A stretch of DNA of 64,000 nt from Gracilaria gracilis (taxonomy: Eukaryota; Rhodophyta; Florideophyceae; Gracilariales; Gracilariaceae): assembly GCA_030374805.1 (NCBI GenBank), contig JARGSG010000200.1:496001-560000 (forward strand), written 5' to 3'. Numbering within the stretch: the stretch's first letter is position 1; each line of letters opens with the position of its first letter. The notes beneath the pieces were generated by a model that was not told where the DNA came from, searched no databases, and saw nothing but the letters and a program-made list of their open reading frames with translations. The translations under genes and the position numbers were made by a program. This document shows, one piece after another, positions 1-10,725 of this stretch.

Positions 1-429
1 TTCTACTGTCGAAGAAGCGTCGCTCTGAACAAATGCATCAAAACGGGAGCTGTAGAGATCGACACGGGAGGCATAGCTTGGGTTCAAAGGTCGAGACATT
101 GAATGATAGTTGCTCAATGTTGGTCCACCGCCAGGACGGTCAATGGAATAAAAGTGTCGAGCATCATGCAGCTTTTGCGCGAGCGCAGGATATAGGCGAG
201 ATGAACGAAAGCCATTGTGACGATCGATGATTCCTGCTCTTCCGGCGACAAATGCCAATACTGACACGATTACAGCCAGTACAACCAAGCTTCCAAAACG
301 GCGAAAGAGCGGAGCAGTGTTAACATTTCGGATCACTCCGCTGGTAACTTGGGCTGAAGAAGCGGTATTGCCGCGACCGCCCAGGATGGACTGGTATTGA
401 GAATGACAAGGGTTTGCGACGGACTCCAT
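1..429 (-). CDS. N-terminal part of a type II membrane protein, cut by the window edge
   Basis: The minus strand is open from an ATG at 429-427 to base 1 without a stop (143 codons), so the gene continues past the left edge. The first 46 residues are polar and carry an RNxxT-type region and an RR pair. One hydrophobic segment follows at about residues 47-68 (LVVLAVIVSVLAFVAG), then a basic and polar stretch. A short cytosolic tail, a single signal anchor and a lumenal stem is the layout of Golgi glycosyltransferases and sulfotransferases, but the catalytic part is outside the window, so that role is only an inference. No intron signal is needed to keep the frame open. The codon pattern and hydrophobic segment make it a convincing coding region. 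Confidence 0.7.
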   Translation of the reverse strand, partial: MESVANPCHSQYQSILGGRGNTASSAQVTSGVIRNVNTAPLFRRFGSLVVLAVIVSVLAFVAGRAGIIDRHNGFRSSRLYPALAQKLHDARHFYSIDRPGGGPTLSNYHSMSRPLNPSYASRVDLYSSRFDAFVQSDASSTVE

Positions 430-3114
430 TGTGAACGCTGGTTGATAGGAAGTCGGTCACGAGTATAACGGTTCTAAGAGCGTCATGACCCAAATAGTAA
501 ACCGATTTCGTGACCCGACAGCTTGGAAGAAACTGCTTCCGAGATACGAGGCAATCAAGTACGACTACATGTTAGCATCCATTCAGAAAACAAGATGTGA
601 GCCACGCGCGACGCCTTCAAGTACGTTCATAGTATGGAATTCATACTTGCTTCCAGGGAGATGAGGAAATCTCCGATTTCCACCCTCTTTCCTATTGTTG
701 TTGTCGTATCCAGAGGACACGACAACAACGTGTGACCTCTCAAACAGACACGTAGCACACATATAATTTTTGTATATTTAGGGAACATACAGAAAGCAAG
801 ACAAGAACCCTGAATTATTAAATAAACAAGAATGAGACAAATATTTATACGTGCGTCGTTTAAACATGGGCTACATAAGGTTTTGAATTCAAATGTGAAG
901 CAAGTCTGTACGTATTTTTGAACGGTTTCCGAACAGAATGCAAACGTGTAAAAAGTGGGAGAAAACCTTCGAAACGTTTCAAAAAGTTTTGAACGTTTTA
1001 AATATTTCTTCAGCCTTCCTCTGCCTTGTTGGACTACTAAAGAAGGGAGCATCTGCTAGACGCCTTTTTGTCTTACACAGAAGTGTCACAGATGCTAAGA
1101 GCAAGGCCGAGAACTCAAATGGCCCCGAAGAAGCCCGGTAACTGCGTATGTCGGGCATAGACTCGAGAGCAATTCCATCGTCTTCCCTGCTTCTCTCGTC
1201 GTTGCCAGTCCCTCCCCACCACCACTCCTGCAACCCCCGCGCCCACATCGTTCATGCAACACAAATCCTTCACACAAAAGCCGCCCACATTCTCAAAATC
1301 AATTTGTCACCACCACTGCAACCGTTCCAACCTGTGATGTCGGTATCGTCCAAGGCACTGCGCTGTCGCGCCTGCGGCCACAAATGTCCACCATGTCTCC
1401 CCGACACTTATTATCACCGCCGAGCCTCTTCCATTTGGCCCTTCAGTGGCCGTGATGGTCCTAGTCATCACAATGTGCTAATACCGGACCACAGGCTGCA
1501 CGGCAGATCTCGGTCGAGCTTCCGCAACATGCTCAGATACTTGATTTGGGGCCGTCATCATCACCACCATGGTCATCAGCACCACCGACGCCATCGGCCC
1601 CATCGCGTCAGGCGTCCCCACCGCCGCCATCACCGCCACCGCCACCAACACCAACACCGCCGCCAACACCACCGCCTCAGTCATCACCCCGACTCTTACC
1701 GGCATCATCGACATCCACATCAGCTGTCAGGTCATTGTGTTGTAGAACCTCCTAACGTGCTCTAGAATGCTTGACCAGACTGCGCTCATATCGGTGCAGA
1801 AGAAGCTGACAAGCATAACACAGTTTGAATTGGACTGCTCCGACTATAAAAAGGGAGAGCTACAGAACAAGTTCAAGAAATGAACTCAAAAAGACATTCG
1901 GTGAACAATTTCCTCGATTTGCTGTGGCCATAACACAACACTTTGGTGACGAAGAGGTTGGGGTCATCGTAGTAATGTACGAGCATAATTAGTATTTGGG
2001 AACAGGAGACGGACACACCCGTGTTCTTTTCCCACTGTAGAAGTCACCTGTCGGAAACAATGTAGACAGTTTTTGGATCAGGAACAACAATTTGATTCTC
2101 AAAAGTTGACGCAGATCAGCTTCTCGACCGAACAGAAAGAATGCCAGGCAGCAAGTCGTTCTTGATCATGATGTCCGTCTTCGCCACGCTAACCGGACTG
2201 AACCACAACAGCGGACCTAAAGTCCAAAGAACCAGCAACAGATCAATTGTCGTCGATATCAGATCAGCACGAACGACATATTCTGGCGTACGTGTACGCA
2301 ACATTTGGTTGGTTTTCTATTCCACGCAAGATCGTTGTACAGGTGTTGCACTGCACAGCGGTTACACGATGTGTTTCAATGATTGGCCAACACCTATTTA
2401 CGCCATGTGAGCGTGTACAGCAATGACCGATGGACCTCAACGTGGGCGGCTGTCGCCAGCGATCAGAGAGTCTGGGCGGAGCCAAGTTGGCTCAGCCAAC
2501 CACACATTCGTCCTCGTCATTCTTGAGACGCGCATCGTTCGTCCTCACTTGCATCTGTCCGCCAGTGCTGCGGCACTTGGACTCACGACGAGCTAGATAC
2601 CTGAAGGGCATCATTTCTTTTTCCACAGTCCTCTTCCTCTTCTTTTGCACCAAATGAAACAACACAATGTCTCATAAATCCTACGTCATCTCTACTGTGC
2701 GGCTCGTGAAAGCCAACGAAACGTTTTGCGCTCGAAACATATACGCCGCATCTGGTCCAAGTGCACGACGTTTCTGCAGCAGATGTGTTGCTCTCCCCAT
2801 AACCGAACAGAATCAAAGCGGTACGAACGTATGATTCTGGAGCTTCGTGGTCATTGTTTTCATTCATATCTGGCATCCACATACTCGCAGTTACCGTTTA
2901 GTACCTTCTCGCGTGACATCTTTTGTTATAGACAGCTCCTATTGCTTCTGGCAGAAGTTCGTCTCCCAAGCTTTCTGCATAAAAGATGCCTCATCCCCAC
3001 CGACACTTCTCTTCCTGCCCCACCGTCAACCAAATCACTAACTGAAGCAACTCGCCTCCCTGCACTCCTCAACTGTACCCCGCACTTCAATCCCACATCC
3101 CAACCCTTCAGAAA
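430..3114. other. Intergenic region with low-complexity triplet repeat and TATA-like site
   Basis: I see no convincing gene here. Bases about 880-1012 hold a cluster of GAACGTTT-type motifs also found near 10580 and 31330. Bases about 1550-1730 are a CAN/CCN trinucleotide-rich stretch: open in several frames, it would read as poly-His, Pro/Ser-rich or Ala/Thr-rich protein, which is expected of simple sequence and not evidence of a gene. A TATA-like TATAAAAAGG lies at 1845-1854, but no long ORF follows it. A weaker CATAAAAG at 2978-2985 precedes the GH16 gene by about 130 bases. Confidence 0.5.
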
Positions 3115-3984
3115 ATGACTCTCTACAAAGATGTCCCCGCTCTCAACTACAACCCCTCCAAAACCCGCCACGATACTCCTCTCCCCTACTACCTCCAACA
3201 AGAGGTGCCGCGTAACATGAAGTGGGTCAAGGACTGGAAGGTGTCCGATGAATTTGATGCTTACCCCACCGAGAACTGGTACTACAATAACAAATGGGTG
3301 CGATATAACCCACTGTGGCAAGGAAGAAACCCGAGTTTCTTCTCAGAGGAAAACGTGTACGTGCGTGACAATCGCTTGTGGTTGCAGTCCGAGGAGAGAA
3401 CACCGACGCCCAACGATCGCAGGAAGATGGGACGTCGTCTGGACGGAAACAGTTGGAAATACGCCACCAGTTTTATTCGAACCGCTGAGAAACGCACCTA
3501 TGGTTACTATGAGATCGCATGCAAGCTCATGGACAGTAACGTCAGCTCCGCATTCTGGTTTATCGACGACCGCGACACCGAGATTGACGTGTTCGAGTAC
3601 TCCACCTCCGGTAAGAACTACGACATCTACGACAAGTCTCGCGTCCCGTTCAAGAACAAGTTCAACATGAACACCATTGTGTACTCTGGAGCAAACCGAG
3701 AACATGAGCGATCCAACCCATTGAAGATCAATGTGGGACGCGATTTGAGCAAGGAAATCATCAAAGTGGGCTTCCTTTGGAAGCCTGATGTGCTGGTGTG
3801 GTACCTGAACGATCGTGAAGTACGTCGACTTCCAAACCACGACTTCCACAAACCGTTGTACTTGCAGCTGGACTCTGAGGTGTTCCCTAATTGGTTTGGA
3901 GAACCAGGAGAGTATGGAGCGAAGAAACTACCGAATTCTTGGCAGGTGTTCTACGTTCGAAGCTATCAGATGGCACGAAAATAG
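3115..3984 (+). CDS. Glycoside hydrolase family 16 (agarase/carrageenase/porphyranase-like)
   Basis: This uninterrupted 289-residue ORF has the GH16 signature EIDVFE at residues 156-161, where the family uses E156 as nucleophile, D158 as helper and E161 as acid/base. Other GH16-like features are the early DEFD (residues 45-48), the long-strand segment NVYVRDNRLWLQSEE and the aromatic strand GYYEIACKL. GH16 enzymes cleave or transglycosylate beta-1,4 or beta-1,3 bonds in galactans and glucans; in red algae they are thought to act on the cell's own sulfated galactan wall. Substrate cannot be read from the sequence. No signal peptide is seen: the protein starts MTLYKDVPAL, and the N-terminus is hydrophilic. 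ATG 3115 is the first in-frame start after a stop-rich leader, and TATA-like CATAAAAG is about 130 bases upstream. No intron. The catalytic triad is intact, so it is probably functional. Confidence 0.88.
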   Translation: MTLYKDVPALNYNPSKTRHDTPLPYYLQQEVPRNMKWVKDWKVSDEFDAYPTENWYYNNKWVRYNPLWQGRNPSFFSEENVYVRDNRLWLQSEERTPTPNDRRKMGRRLDGNSWKYATSFIRTAEKRTYGYYEIACKLMDSNVSSAFWFIDDRDTEIDVFEYSTSGKNYDIYDKSRVPFKNKFNMNTIVYSGANREHERSNPLKINVGRDLSKEIIKVGFLWKPDVLVWYLNDREVRRLPNHDFHKPLYLQLDSEVFPNWFGEPGEYGAKKLPNSWQVFYVRSYQMARK

Positions 3985-4456
3985 ACTCGGACAGCCATTT
4001 TGGTATTGGTCAGTTTTGGGGCGTCAAAGTTTTGGCACTCATATTCTCTTCCGAGTCGCCGGTGTGAAGAGATCTGGACTATCCTACGCTGTCCTATTCT
4101 GCCTCTTTGCACTTTCTTGTTTCCCATGTCATCGTACGGGTGTGAGTAAGAGTGTTTTTGAATATACAAATCAGAGCTTTGTTAAGTACGCTTTCCCCAG
4201 TACGCTTTTACAAAACGAAAATTGGTAAAACTCCTTGAGCTCTTCTACACTATTGCTTCAGTATGAGCAAACAAGAAGCCGAAACCGTCTTTGGATTCTA
4301 AGAACTTGATATAGCAAATTGTACCTCAGAATCTTTATTCCGCGATGCTTTGATTTAAAGCCAATTGAATTATTATAAACTGTAGCTGCTGTCAGCTGCA
4401 GCTGTCAGCCACAAGAGGGCCACGATAACACCTCCGACGGTGTGGCTCGGGGTCAC
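3985..4456. other. Intergenic region downstream of the GH16 gene
   Basis: AT-rich 3' flank with no supportable ORF. A short CAGCTGC-containing palindromic stretch lies around 4383-4408. It leads into the tandem tRNA-like repeat. Confidence 0.5.
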
Positions 4457-4562
4457 CACACCGTGAGCGGCCATAGCTCAATCGGTAACCCACACCGTGA
4501 GCGGCCATATGTAGCTCAATCGGTAACCCACACCGTGAGCGGCCATAGCTCAATCGGTAACC
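4457..4562 (+). repeat. Three tandem copies of a tRNA 5'-half-like unit
   Basis: A unit of 34 bases beginning CACACCGTGAGCGGCC and containing TAGCTCAATCGGTAAC occurs three times: 4457-4490, 4491-4528 (with a 4-base ATGT insertion) and 4529-4562. TAGCTCAATCGG resembles the D-arm and A box of a tRNA gene. Only the third copy is followed by a matching 3' half. Confidence 0.75.
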
Positions 4563-4622
4563 GCCTTCGTGTGCTTTTTGTGTGGGCCCGGGGTTCGTGG
4601 TTCGAACCCCGGCCCTGCCGCT
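4539..4622 (+). pseudogene. tRNA-like sequence (possible tRNA pseudogene or SINE head)
   Basis: An A-box-like TAGCTCAATCGG (in 4545-4558) is followed by GGTTCGAACCCC at 4599-4610, which fits a B box or T arm. GCGGC at 4539-4543 can pair with GCCGC at 4617-4621, giving a five-pair acceptor stem. The D stem does not close well and no clear anticodon arm can be drawn, so this is unlikely to be a working tRNA. It could be a decayed tRNA gene or the head of a tRNA-derived SINE. Confidence 0.45.
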
Positions 4623-4979
4623 GTTCCCCCCAGTTCACCACATAAACCAATATTTATTGATATCTAATTCTGCTTTGATACGCAAATTCTACTTTGAAAG
4701 AAACGCTTTTGTTCTAATTTTGGATATACACGGTAATGCAAAAATGTAACATTCTTGCTAAGCTATAACATAAATTAATTTATCCATCAGTTTATTATAT
4801 TCTGTAATGTATGTAATATATCGTGGACGTAAACTGATGTAAATTGAGGCAAGATATGATATTGGGATGTCGCGCTTACGTCATCGGCCATCCTCCTCAT
4901 GGACGTCACGCACGTCACGGCAAGTAACCGAGGATCCATGGAGACAAGCGCATTCCACGAGAATTTGAAGTCGGCGCTG

Positions 4980-6063
4980 TTAAAACGCAACGATTCCCTG
5001 AGGATTCATTTCAGGAACATTCATCGGTAGCTGGATAAACGTAAGGCCTGCTCCAGACCCTGCCTCTGATATCTCGAAAGCCCCAACAGCTCCGGAAAAC
5101 AGTTGATACAAGAATTTGCCATCTTTGGATCAGCATAGGTCAATGGGACCTGGCCCAGTTGCGGCAACTTCTTCTTCAAGAGTAGAAATCCTATCTGCGA
5201 ATGAGAAAGCAGACACAGACGCAGAGAAGGTATTAGACGTCCAAAAGTTATCCATGTCAGCCGAGAACTCAATCCAACAAGATGCATTTTGCCCCATTGT
5301 CACAGACGATCCGATGAGCAAGTCGAGTTGCACTGGGGACAGACTCCCATCGGAGCCAAGGCGCCACGTAGAGATAGAAGAAGTTTGTGTTCATGGGCAT
5401 TATGCCTTCGGTACTTGGAAAATTCCGGACCTCTGGAACAACCACATACTGCACGCCTCCAGACTTAACAATTTCGAAACCAAATGCTGTCGGGAGATTG
5501 CGACCTTCTGGATTGCCCAGTTCTGTTGATACTGCTTCAGACACGGGACTCAAACTGAGGACGCCAAAGAAACCCGTCACACGGAAGACCGCGATCTCGC
5601 TAAAACTACCAGTTGCGACAGCGGTGGCACTAGAAAATGTGTCAGATACAACTAAAAAGCGACCATCAGGCGAGAATTGGATCGTAGATGGCCTGAAAGT
5701 GATTTCTCGGCGACTCCACGGGATGGGGACCAGTTTCCCGGAGCCAGTCAAAACAAATCCTTCCAGAACTCCTTCCAGAAAGAAGGGATCTGTAGAGAGT
5801 TCATAACCGCCTGAATCTTGGGTACAGGTGCGGTAGAAACGTTTGGTGCGGATGCACAAACGATCAACCAGCACCACCAGAATGCAGTAACTACTTGGTC
5901 CTGCACACTGGTGGAGTGCGGTTCGTTGAACTACGATTGCGTTCCAAAACGTATAAAATGCTGTAGCTCCAAACGGGAGTTTGGAGCAAGCATGTTGAAA
6001 TCCTAGGGACAGACTGAAATTTCTGTGACTTCCCGCGTGGAAGTCAGTAGTACAAGTAGCCAC
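4980..6063 (-). pseudogene. Broken secreted beta-propeller (lactonase/YVTN-like) gene
   Basis: The minus strand encodes pieces of one protein. The first block (6063 to about 5370) contains propeller-like strands such as TIQFSPDGRFLVVSDTF and SFSEIAVFRV. The frame then shifts near 5360-5375, within the codons for FFYLY. The next block continues with GSDGSLSPVQLDLL and SCWIEFSADMDNFW. An in-frame TGA follows near 5135, after which SKDGKFLYQLFSGAVGAFEI and a TAA at 4982-4980 complete the C-terminus. Repeated FSPDG/LSP-type blade motifs match the seven-bladed lactonase or YVTN propeller style. The N-terminal blade looks degraded and I see no clean signal peptide. With at least one frameshift and one stop it is a pseudogene. 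Its 5' end lies next to a copia relic. Confidence 0.6.
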
Positions 6064-6135
6064 CGAAAATGAGTAAAGCCTAGAGAGCTGGAATGACCTC
6101 TATAACCTCCTAGACCCCAGCTACACTCTTCCAAC

Positions 6136-6792
6136 AGGTTATCGGGCCCCTCGACGCAGTGCTACTTGGTTTTTACCGTCTTTTCGTCGCTTTCTACACT
6201 TTTATACACGCCGCACGCGTTGTCCGATTAAACATTCGACGCCGCAAGGCTCCGTATTCCCCTTCTGAAAGCGGACAAATACTTCATGTGATCACACAAA
6301 ATCAAATTGGTGTTACGTTCGAAAGGAGTGCGGAGGATTGCTACCGGTACTGAGGCCAAACCTGAAGACGCAGAGGCAAGGCTAAAGTACGAAGCACGCT
6401 GTGACACTGCACTCACGTGCATACTGTTGTCAGTCCATGAATCGTGCGTAGCACCTGTGATGAAGCTGAGAAACCCATCAGAAGTTTGGGAAACGCTCAA
6501 GGCCAATTTCGAGATGGTATCGCAGGCGAGTATTGACGCCCCACTGGAGAAGTATCAGGACATGCGGATGAACGCATCTGAGAGTGTTTTGGACTACATC
6601 AACCGTTTGGCTGTCATAGAAATGAAACTTGGTGGCAAAGGACACACTGTATCCGATGCAGAGAAGCTGAGGGCTATCATTAGAGGACCGACGAAGGAGT
6701 TTGAAGTCGCGGCTGAGGTTATAAACCAGCTTGATGAATTTATCTGCTCGCTCGCTTATACTTTTCAAATTGTTCCGTTGTGGAACAGATAA
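6136..6792 (+). pseudogene. Ty1/copia gag relic with primer-binding-like site
   Basis: GGTTATCGGGCCCC at 6136-6149, just after TTCCAACA, resembles the half-tRNA(iMet) primer site of copia elements, so a 5' LTR probably ended at 6135. From about 6230 the plus strand reads TFDAARLRIPLLKADKYFM, then a TGA where a Trp is usual, then HKIKLVLRSKGV and a UBN2-type gag core: RCDTALTCILLSVHESC, SEVWETLKANFE and ESVLDYINRLAVIEMKLGG (to about 6730). After that the match to gag fades and the frame stops at 6792. No pol and no second LTR were found, so it is a truncated relic. Confidence 0.7.
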
Positions 6793-7198
6793 GGAAGACA
6801 TGCAGTTGATTCCTTTGTTCTCGAAGGTAATGGAAGGTGAAATAGCGTTCGACTGGGTTATGAACGGAAATAACTTTGGGGAAGACCAAAGTGTTGTTTT
6901 ACCGAGGAAGAAGAGACGTTTCAATGACAGTTCGGCTTTAGAGTAAAAGCTTGAGAAACTGGTGGACTTGACGACGTCGACTACAATGATGTCACAGAAA
7001 ACCCAGCCTCGATTTGATGGCTCTGGTATCAAGAAGCAACTTGACATAAACATAATTAGATCGGAGATACAGTGTCGTGCTGCTCAGGCTAGTGGCCCAA
7101 GCGAGGTGGTTGAAGAAATGAAGGAATTTGTCGAGACCTGGTCCAATAAGCTATTCCAGAAGTGGAAGGACATCATCCCCCAAATGCTTCACGATTAG
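6731..7198 (+). pseudogene. Unrecognised ORF with one in-frame stop
   Basis: One frame runs from 6731 to the TAG at 7196-7198, interrupted only by TAA at 6944-6946. After that stop it reads KLEKLVDLTTST, then PRFDGSGIKKQLDINI and an amphipathic C-terminus rich in E, W and K (VEEMKEFVETWSNKLFQKW), which looks like helical coding sequence. I do not recognise the family. It may be the end of a host gene or ORF joined to the copia relic upstream. Confidence 0.35.
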
Positions 7199-7540
7199 AA
7201 TTCTTTAAGTTAGAAGTAGAGTTTTTTATACCTGAAAGCTATTCAAAAAGGAAATGCGAGGTTTAAGTCTTTACTATCAATATTGTGAAACATCTCGCAG
7301 CTCGAAGCGAAATCAGTAGCGGCTCAATCGGGCAACGTACCGTTGGTACTCACAGTGTAAGGACTTTTAGCAAGAGTGGCCCTATTCTGGACACCTTGAA
7401 AAGATGCGAGCGAAAACCGAAGAGCAGGACCGCTCACAGCAGTTTCAGCATCATCTCCCCGAGACTCGACAACAGACAAGAGCTCGAACAAAATGCCCAA
7501 ACCTGCAATTTCTACAAGAATGATAGTGGCGCAGAATAGA

Positions 7541-8188
7541 GTACAGGCATAACACATATGCACAACAAACACATCCGACTTGGAATCGCAAACCACAGGA
7601 TGCAGACAAAATACTCAAACCGGAAGCGGTTCCGTTGCGCTGGGGAGTAAGATTGGAGCCATTTCCATTTCCGCACCCTTTCGTCAATTTCGATCCCGTC
7701 AAGTGGTATTGGACACCCTTCTTCCAGTTTGACTTCGTGTTCATCCTCTCTTTACTCGTATTTCTCTCCATCGTTTCATGCATTCTAGTGTTTGCACTGG
7801 CACCGTCACGAGGTGGACAGATCGGTGGAGGTGTATTCCTCTTTATTGTGGCATTCCCACTGGCATACTTTCGAGCGAATATTGGCATCAATCAATCACT
7901 TCGTACCGCCATATGTCGTTGTTATGCAAAGAGAGACCTGGCGTTGAAGGTGTGGCAAATGTCAGATGCTCGTGATAGAAACTATCCATAGGATGTATTT
8001 CGCACTGAGAAAGGTTTCTTCTATGAATTGATCGTCCTTCGAGACGGCACTGTGGAAGTGCGAAAGGTGCTGATGCTCAACACGCTGCTTCTGCCGAAAT
8101 GCCTATTGACGTTGGTGTTGGAATTAGGGTTGATATGTCTGCTACAGTATTGTGCGATTGGCGTACGCCGTGAATTCATGAATTAATT
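7541..8188 (+). pseudogene. Multi-pass membrane protein relic, one in-frame TAG
   Basis: The frame reads WNRKPQDADKILKPEAVPL, a Pro/Phe-rich segment, then two hydrophobic helices (FVFILSLLVFLSIVSCILVF and GGVFLFIVAFPLAYF). A single TAG at 7990-7992 follows. After the TAG the same frame continues with TEKGFFYELIVLRDGT and a third hydrophobic segment (CLLTLVLELGLICLLQY), ending at TAA 8186-8188. Coding quality on both sides of the TAG suggests a recent nonsense change or a sequencing error. No start codon is clear upstream, and the family is not recognised. Confidence 0.5.
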
Positions 8189-9044
8189 CACATGGCGACT
8201 GATTTTTTGTCTACTGACGCAAAATTCCACCACAAACCGCAACGAACAGCAAAGAATCCTAATGTCACCGTGACGTGGAGCAGCTTGCTAAATTTAACTC
8301 ATCGTCTATTTCTTTTTCGGTGGTTGCCTGTTGTTCATTCGCCAAACCCGAATACAACCGAGTTGTTTAACTCTGATTTGGATAAGTGATGCGTGTAACT
8401 TTACTCGTGTAGCTTTATTTTGAAGCTTGGTCGTGTAAGTTGGCTGTTTGCCATGTTGGAAACTCCCCGAAGCTGCTATAGTCCTTTGGCATTGATGTTT
8501 GTCAGTCGGGCTTGAGCAAACCCCAACGCCAAAGGATTCGTCCATTTTTTCCCCATCATGTGGCGTAATTTCTAAAAGCTCCAAACCACCCCCCTTTCTC
8601 GAAGTGCAGTCATTCCTCCGCCGTCTTCGGCGAAGAGTAACGCTCCGCATCAAAGAGGTCCCCAACACCTGCACGGCGCATGCGAAGCATTCCGTACATT
8701 TTGGTGGGTATATATAGAGCCGTGGTAAAACTGTTTGGGCAAATTGGGAGGAGCCGGACAGCATCCTGTAAGAGCCTTAGTCTTGTCGTGCAAATCCTTG
8801 GTACGCATGTAACGTGATTCTCTGCCATCCCCCACGCCCTGGAGTAAATTTTCATGAATTCTGATGGTATGTCTTATACACTCTCCCATGACCTTGTTGC
8901 TGTCAGGTATTTGCCACACACTAGGCATACAAAACAGCTGGAAGTTCGCAATTCTCGATCACAATTCTCGATAAGAAGGTTGTGCCATCGCAACCCACCC
9001 CGCGATCGCCGCGTCAGTGCTCGTGTGCCATACCGACTCTCGCA
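8189..9044. other. Intergenic, possible promoter of the secreted-protein gene
   Basis: No supported ORF. A strong TATA-like TATATATAG is at 8708-8716 on the plus strand, about 330 bases before the next gene's ATG. That is far for a core promoter unless the leader is long. Confidence 0.4.
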
Positions 9045-9686
9045 ATGAAGCTACAGCTAATGCCCTTCGTGATCTTTGCCCTGCTTGCGTATTTACCTTC
9101 CGCCCCAAATTCTCTCTCATTCGCCGCCCCAGAGCCGTCTCCGCTGCCGATCGCCACACCTGATCTACTGCGTGAAGATTTGTTGCCGTGCGATGACCTA
9201 GGACAGCTCCCTGTTCCATCCGATTTAGCTCCATCTTTTGAAGAACCGTTTCCATCGGAGCTCCCGCTCTTCGAGATAATCACATGCACATCCGGTGGAG
9301 GCTGCTTCCTGGATTTTGGACGCGAATTCAATTGCCGTAATTCACATATCGACATCCTGCCGGATGACGAAACGGCCGTGCTGCTGCTCTCCGAGTTTGA
9401 TGAACAAGGTGCTTCTCAGATCACATTCCGAGCGAGAGTTCTGGACTCATCCATCACATCTGACGACCCCGACGAGCCTGTGCCCTCAATTCCATGGGTT
9501 TCAACACAAGACGACATTGAGCAAACCATCTGTGAGGAAGCCCCTGTTCCCACGGTTACTATCGTACCTAGTGGATTCATCGTGTTGGAATTTGGGGGGC
9601 CTTTTGGTACTTGTTGTAGGGCTTGCTCGTTCTTGAGCTCGAGTCGTACTGTGCCGCCTTCGTTTTCTTGTTGCTTTGCGTGCTGA
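9045..9686 (+). CDS. Small secreted acidic protein, function unknown
   Basis: ATG 9045 opens a 213-residue ORF. Residues 1-27 (MKLQLMPFVIFALLAYLPSA...) form a typical signal peptide: one Lys, a hydrophobic core and a small-residue cleavage region. The mature part is acidic and Pro/Ser-rich, with Cys pairs around CTSGGGCFLDFG and FNCRNSH. The last 40 residues (CCRACSFLSSSR... CCFAC) are Cys- and Ser-rich and unlike the rest, so a frameshift near 9600 may have replaced the true end. An upstream in-frame start at 8982 would bury the signal peptide, so 9045 is preferred. I do not recognise the family. A wall or extracellular role is inferred only from the signal peptide. Confidence 0.6.
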   Translation: MKLQLMPFVIFALLAYLPSAPNSLSFAAPEPSPLPIATPDLLREDLLPCDDLGQLPVPSDLAPSFEEPFPSELPLFEIITCTSGGGCFLDFGREFNCRNSHIDILPDDETAVLLLSEFDEQGASQITFRARVLDSSITSDDPDEPVPSIPWVSTQDDIEQTICEEAPVPTVTIVPSGFIVLEFGGPFGTCCRACSFLSSSRTVPPSFSCCFAC

Positions 9687-10725
9687 GCGAATCAACAAAC
9701 ATCTTGTACCCATCATTTCTTTTTCTCCCCGTAAGAGCCATTTGGTTAGTAGACTTCCGTCTGTAGTTGTCAATTTCTCGCAAATACTGAATTTCTAAGT
9801 ATTAAGTCATGTTTCTACGGATACATGTCATTAACCCTTGTCGGGTACCCCCCACGCCTGCTGGGAGAGGAAATTTCCTCTCCCTCTTTCTAGGGAGAGT
9901 TTTGGTGAGTTGGTCACATCTCTCCTGACAAGGTAGAGATGTGACCCGCTCTGGGAGAGCTCTCCCCGCTCTTGGGTGAGCTCTCCCCAACTTCTCTCCT
10001 GTGGTGTTCACTTTTGCCGTCTGCCACCTCCTGTGCGGCGGCGTTGTGTCGACACCGCCACGCCGCCGCACTGGTTTCTCGAGAGCCTCCGTTTCTCTCC
10101 CACCGCCCCGTCGCAAGCGGCCTTCTCGACCACCCAACATAGCTTTGATTTTGAACGCTGGGCCGTTCTTTGTGCCATTCCGCCCTTCTCCGATTATTGT
10201 ATGCGCTACACTCGGACAATTGTGCGACAATTCTGGCTTTTGCTGCTGCTTAAACAGCGCATCGTTTTTGCATATGTGTTGCGTCTTTTTGGTTCAAACC
10301 GCTCCAAGCCGGCCAACAATTGCCCTTTTTTGGTGACATGAAATGTGCAAAAGAAGATTCATTCATCGCTGCTACTAAAAAATCTTGATGAACGGACAGT
10401 GCCCTTTCCGCTATCGTTGTTCTTCCCCGTTTCTCCCTCGCTAATGCTCTCATGCCACGCTGTCCGTGTGGGCTAGGGTACCATAATGGGCGCACTTTGC
10501 ATTTATCGACGACCTCTCCGTTTTTACCACCTTTTGGCAGTCTGGAATCCCTGCAACTGTTCATTGCCCTTTCTAATTGAATAAAATCGAACGTTTTAAA
10601 CCAGTTTTGAACGTATTTAGAAAGAGGACACGTTCAGAAAATCGTTCAAAACGCTTACAGTTAAGCGATACTACTGTAATTAAGCTACTCTCTCAGACCC
10701 CGCTTTTCGACCATCGGATGACAAT
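9687..10725. other. Intergenic with palindromes and an AACGTTT motif cluster
   Basis: No supported gene. A perfect 22-base palindrome of GGGAGAGGAAA and its complement lies at 9863-9884, an 11-bp stem GTCACATCTCT/AGAGATGTGAC at 9913-9945, and GAGCTCTCCCC repeats at about 9953-10000. GAACGTTTTAAA-type motifs recur at about 10583-10660. GATGACAAT at 10717-10725 is the left target copy of the MULE. Confidence 0.5.

Noticed and set aside
1148-1765. ORF of 205 codons with His-rich stretch
   Set aside because: Arises from CAN/CCN simple sequence open in several frames; no conserved domain and conflicting frames.
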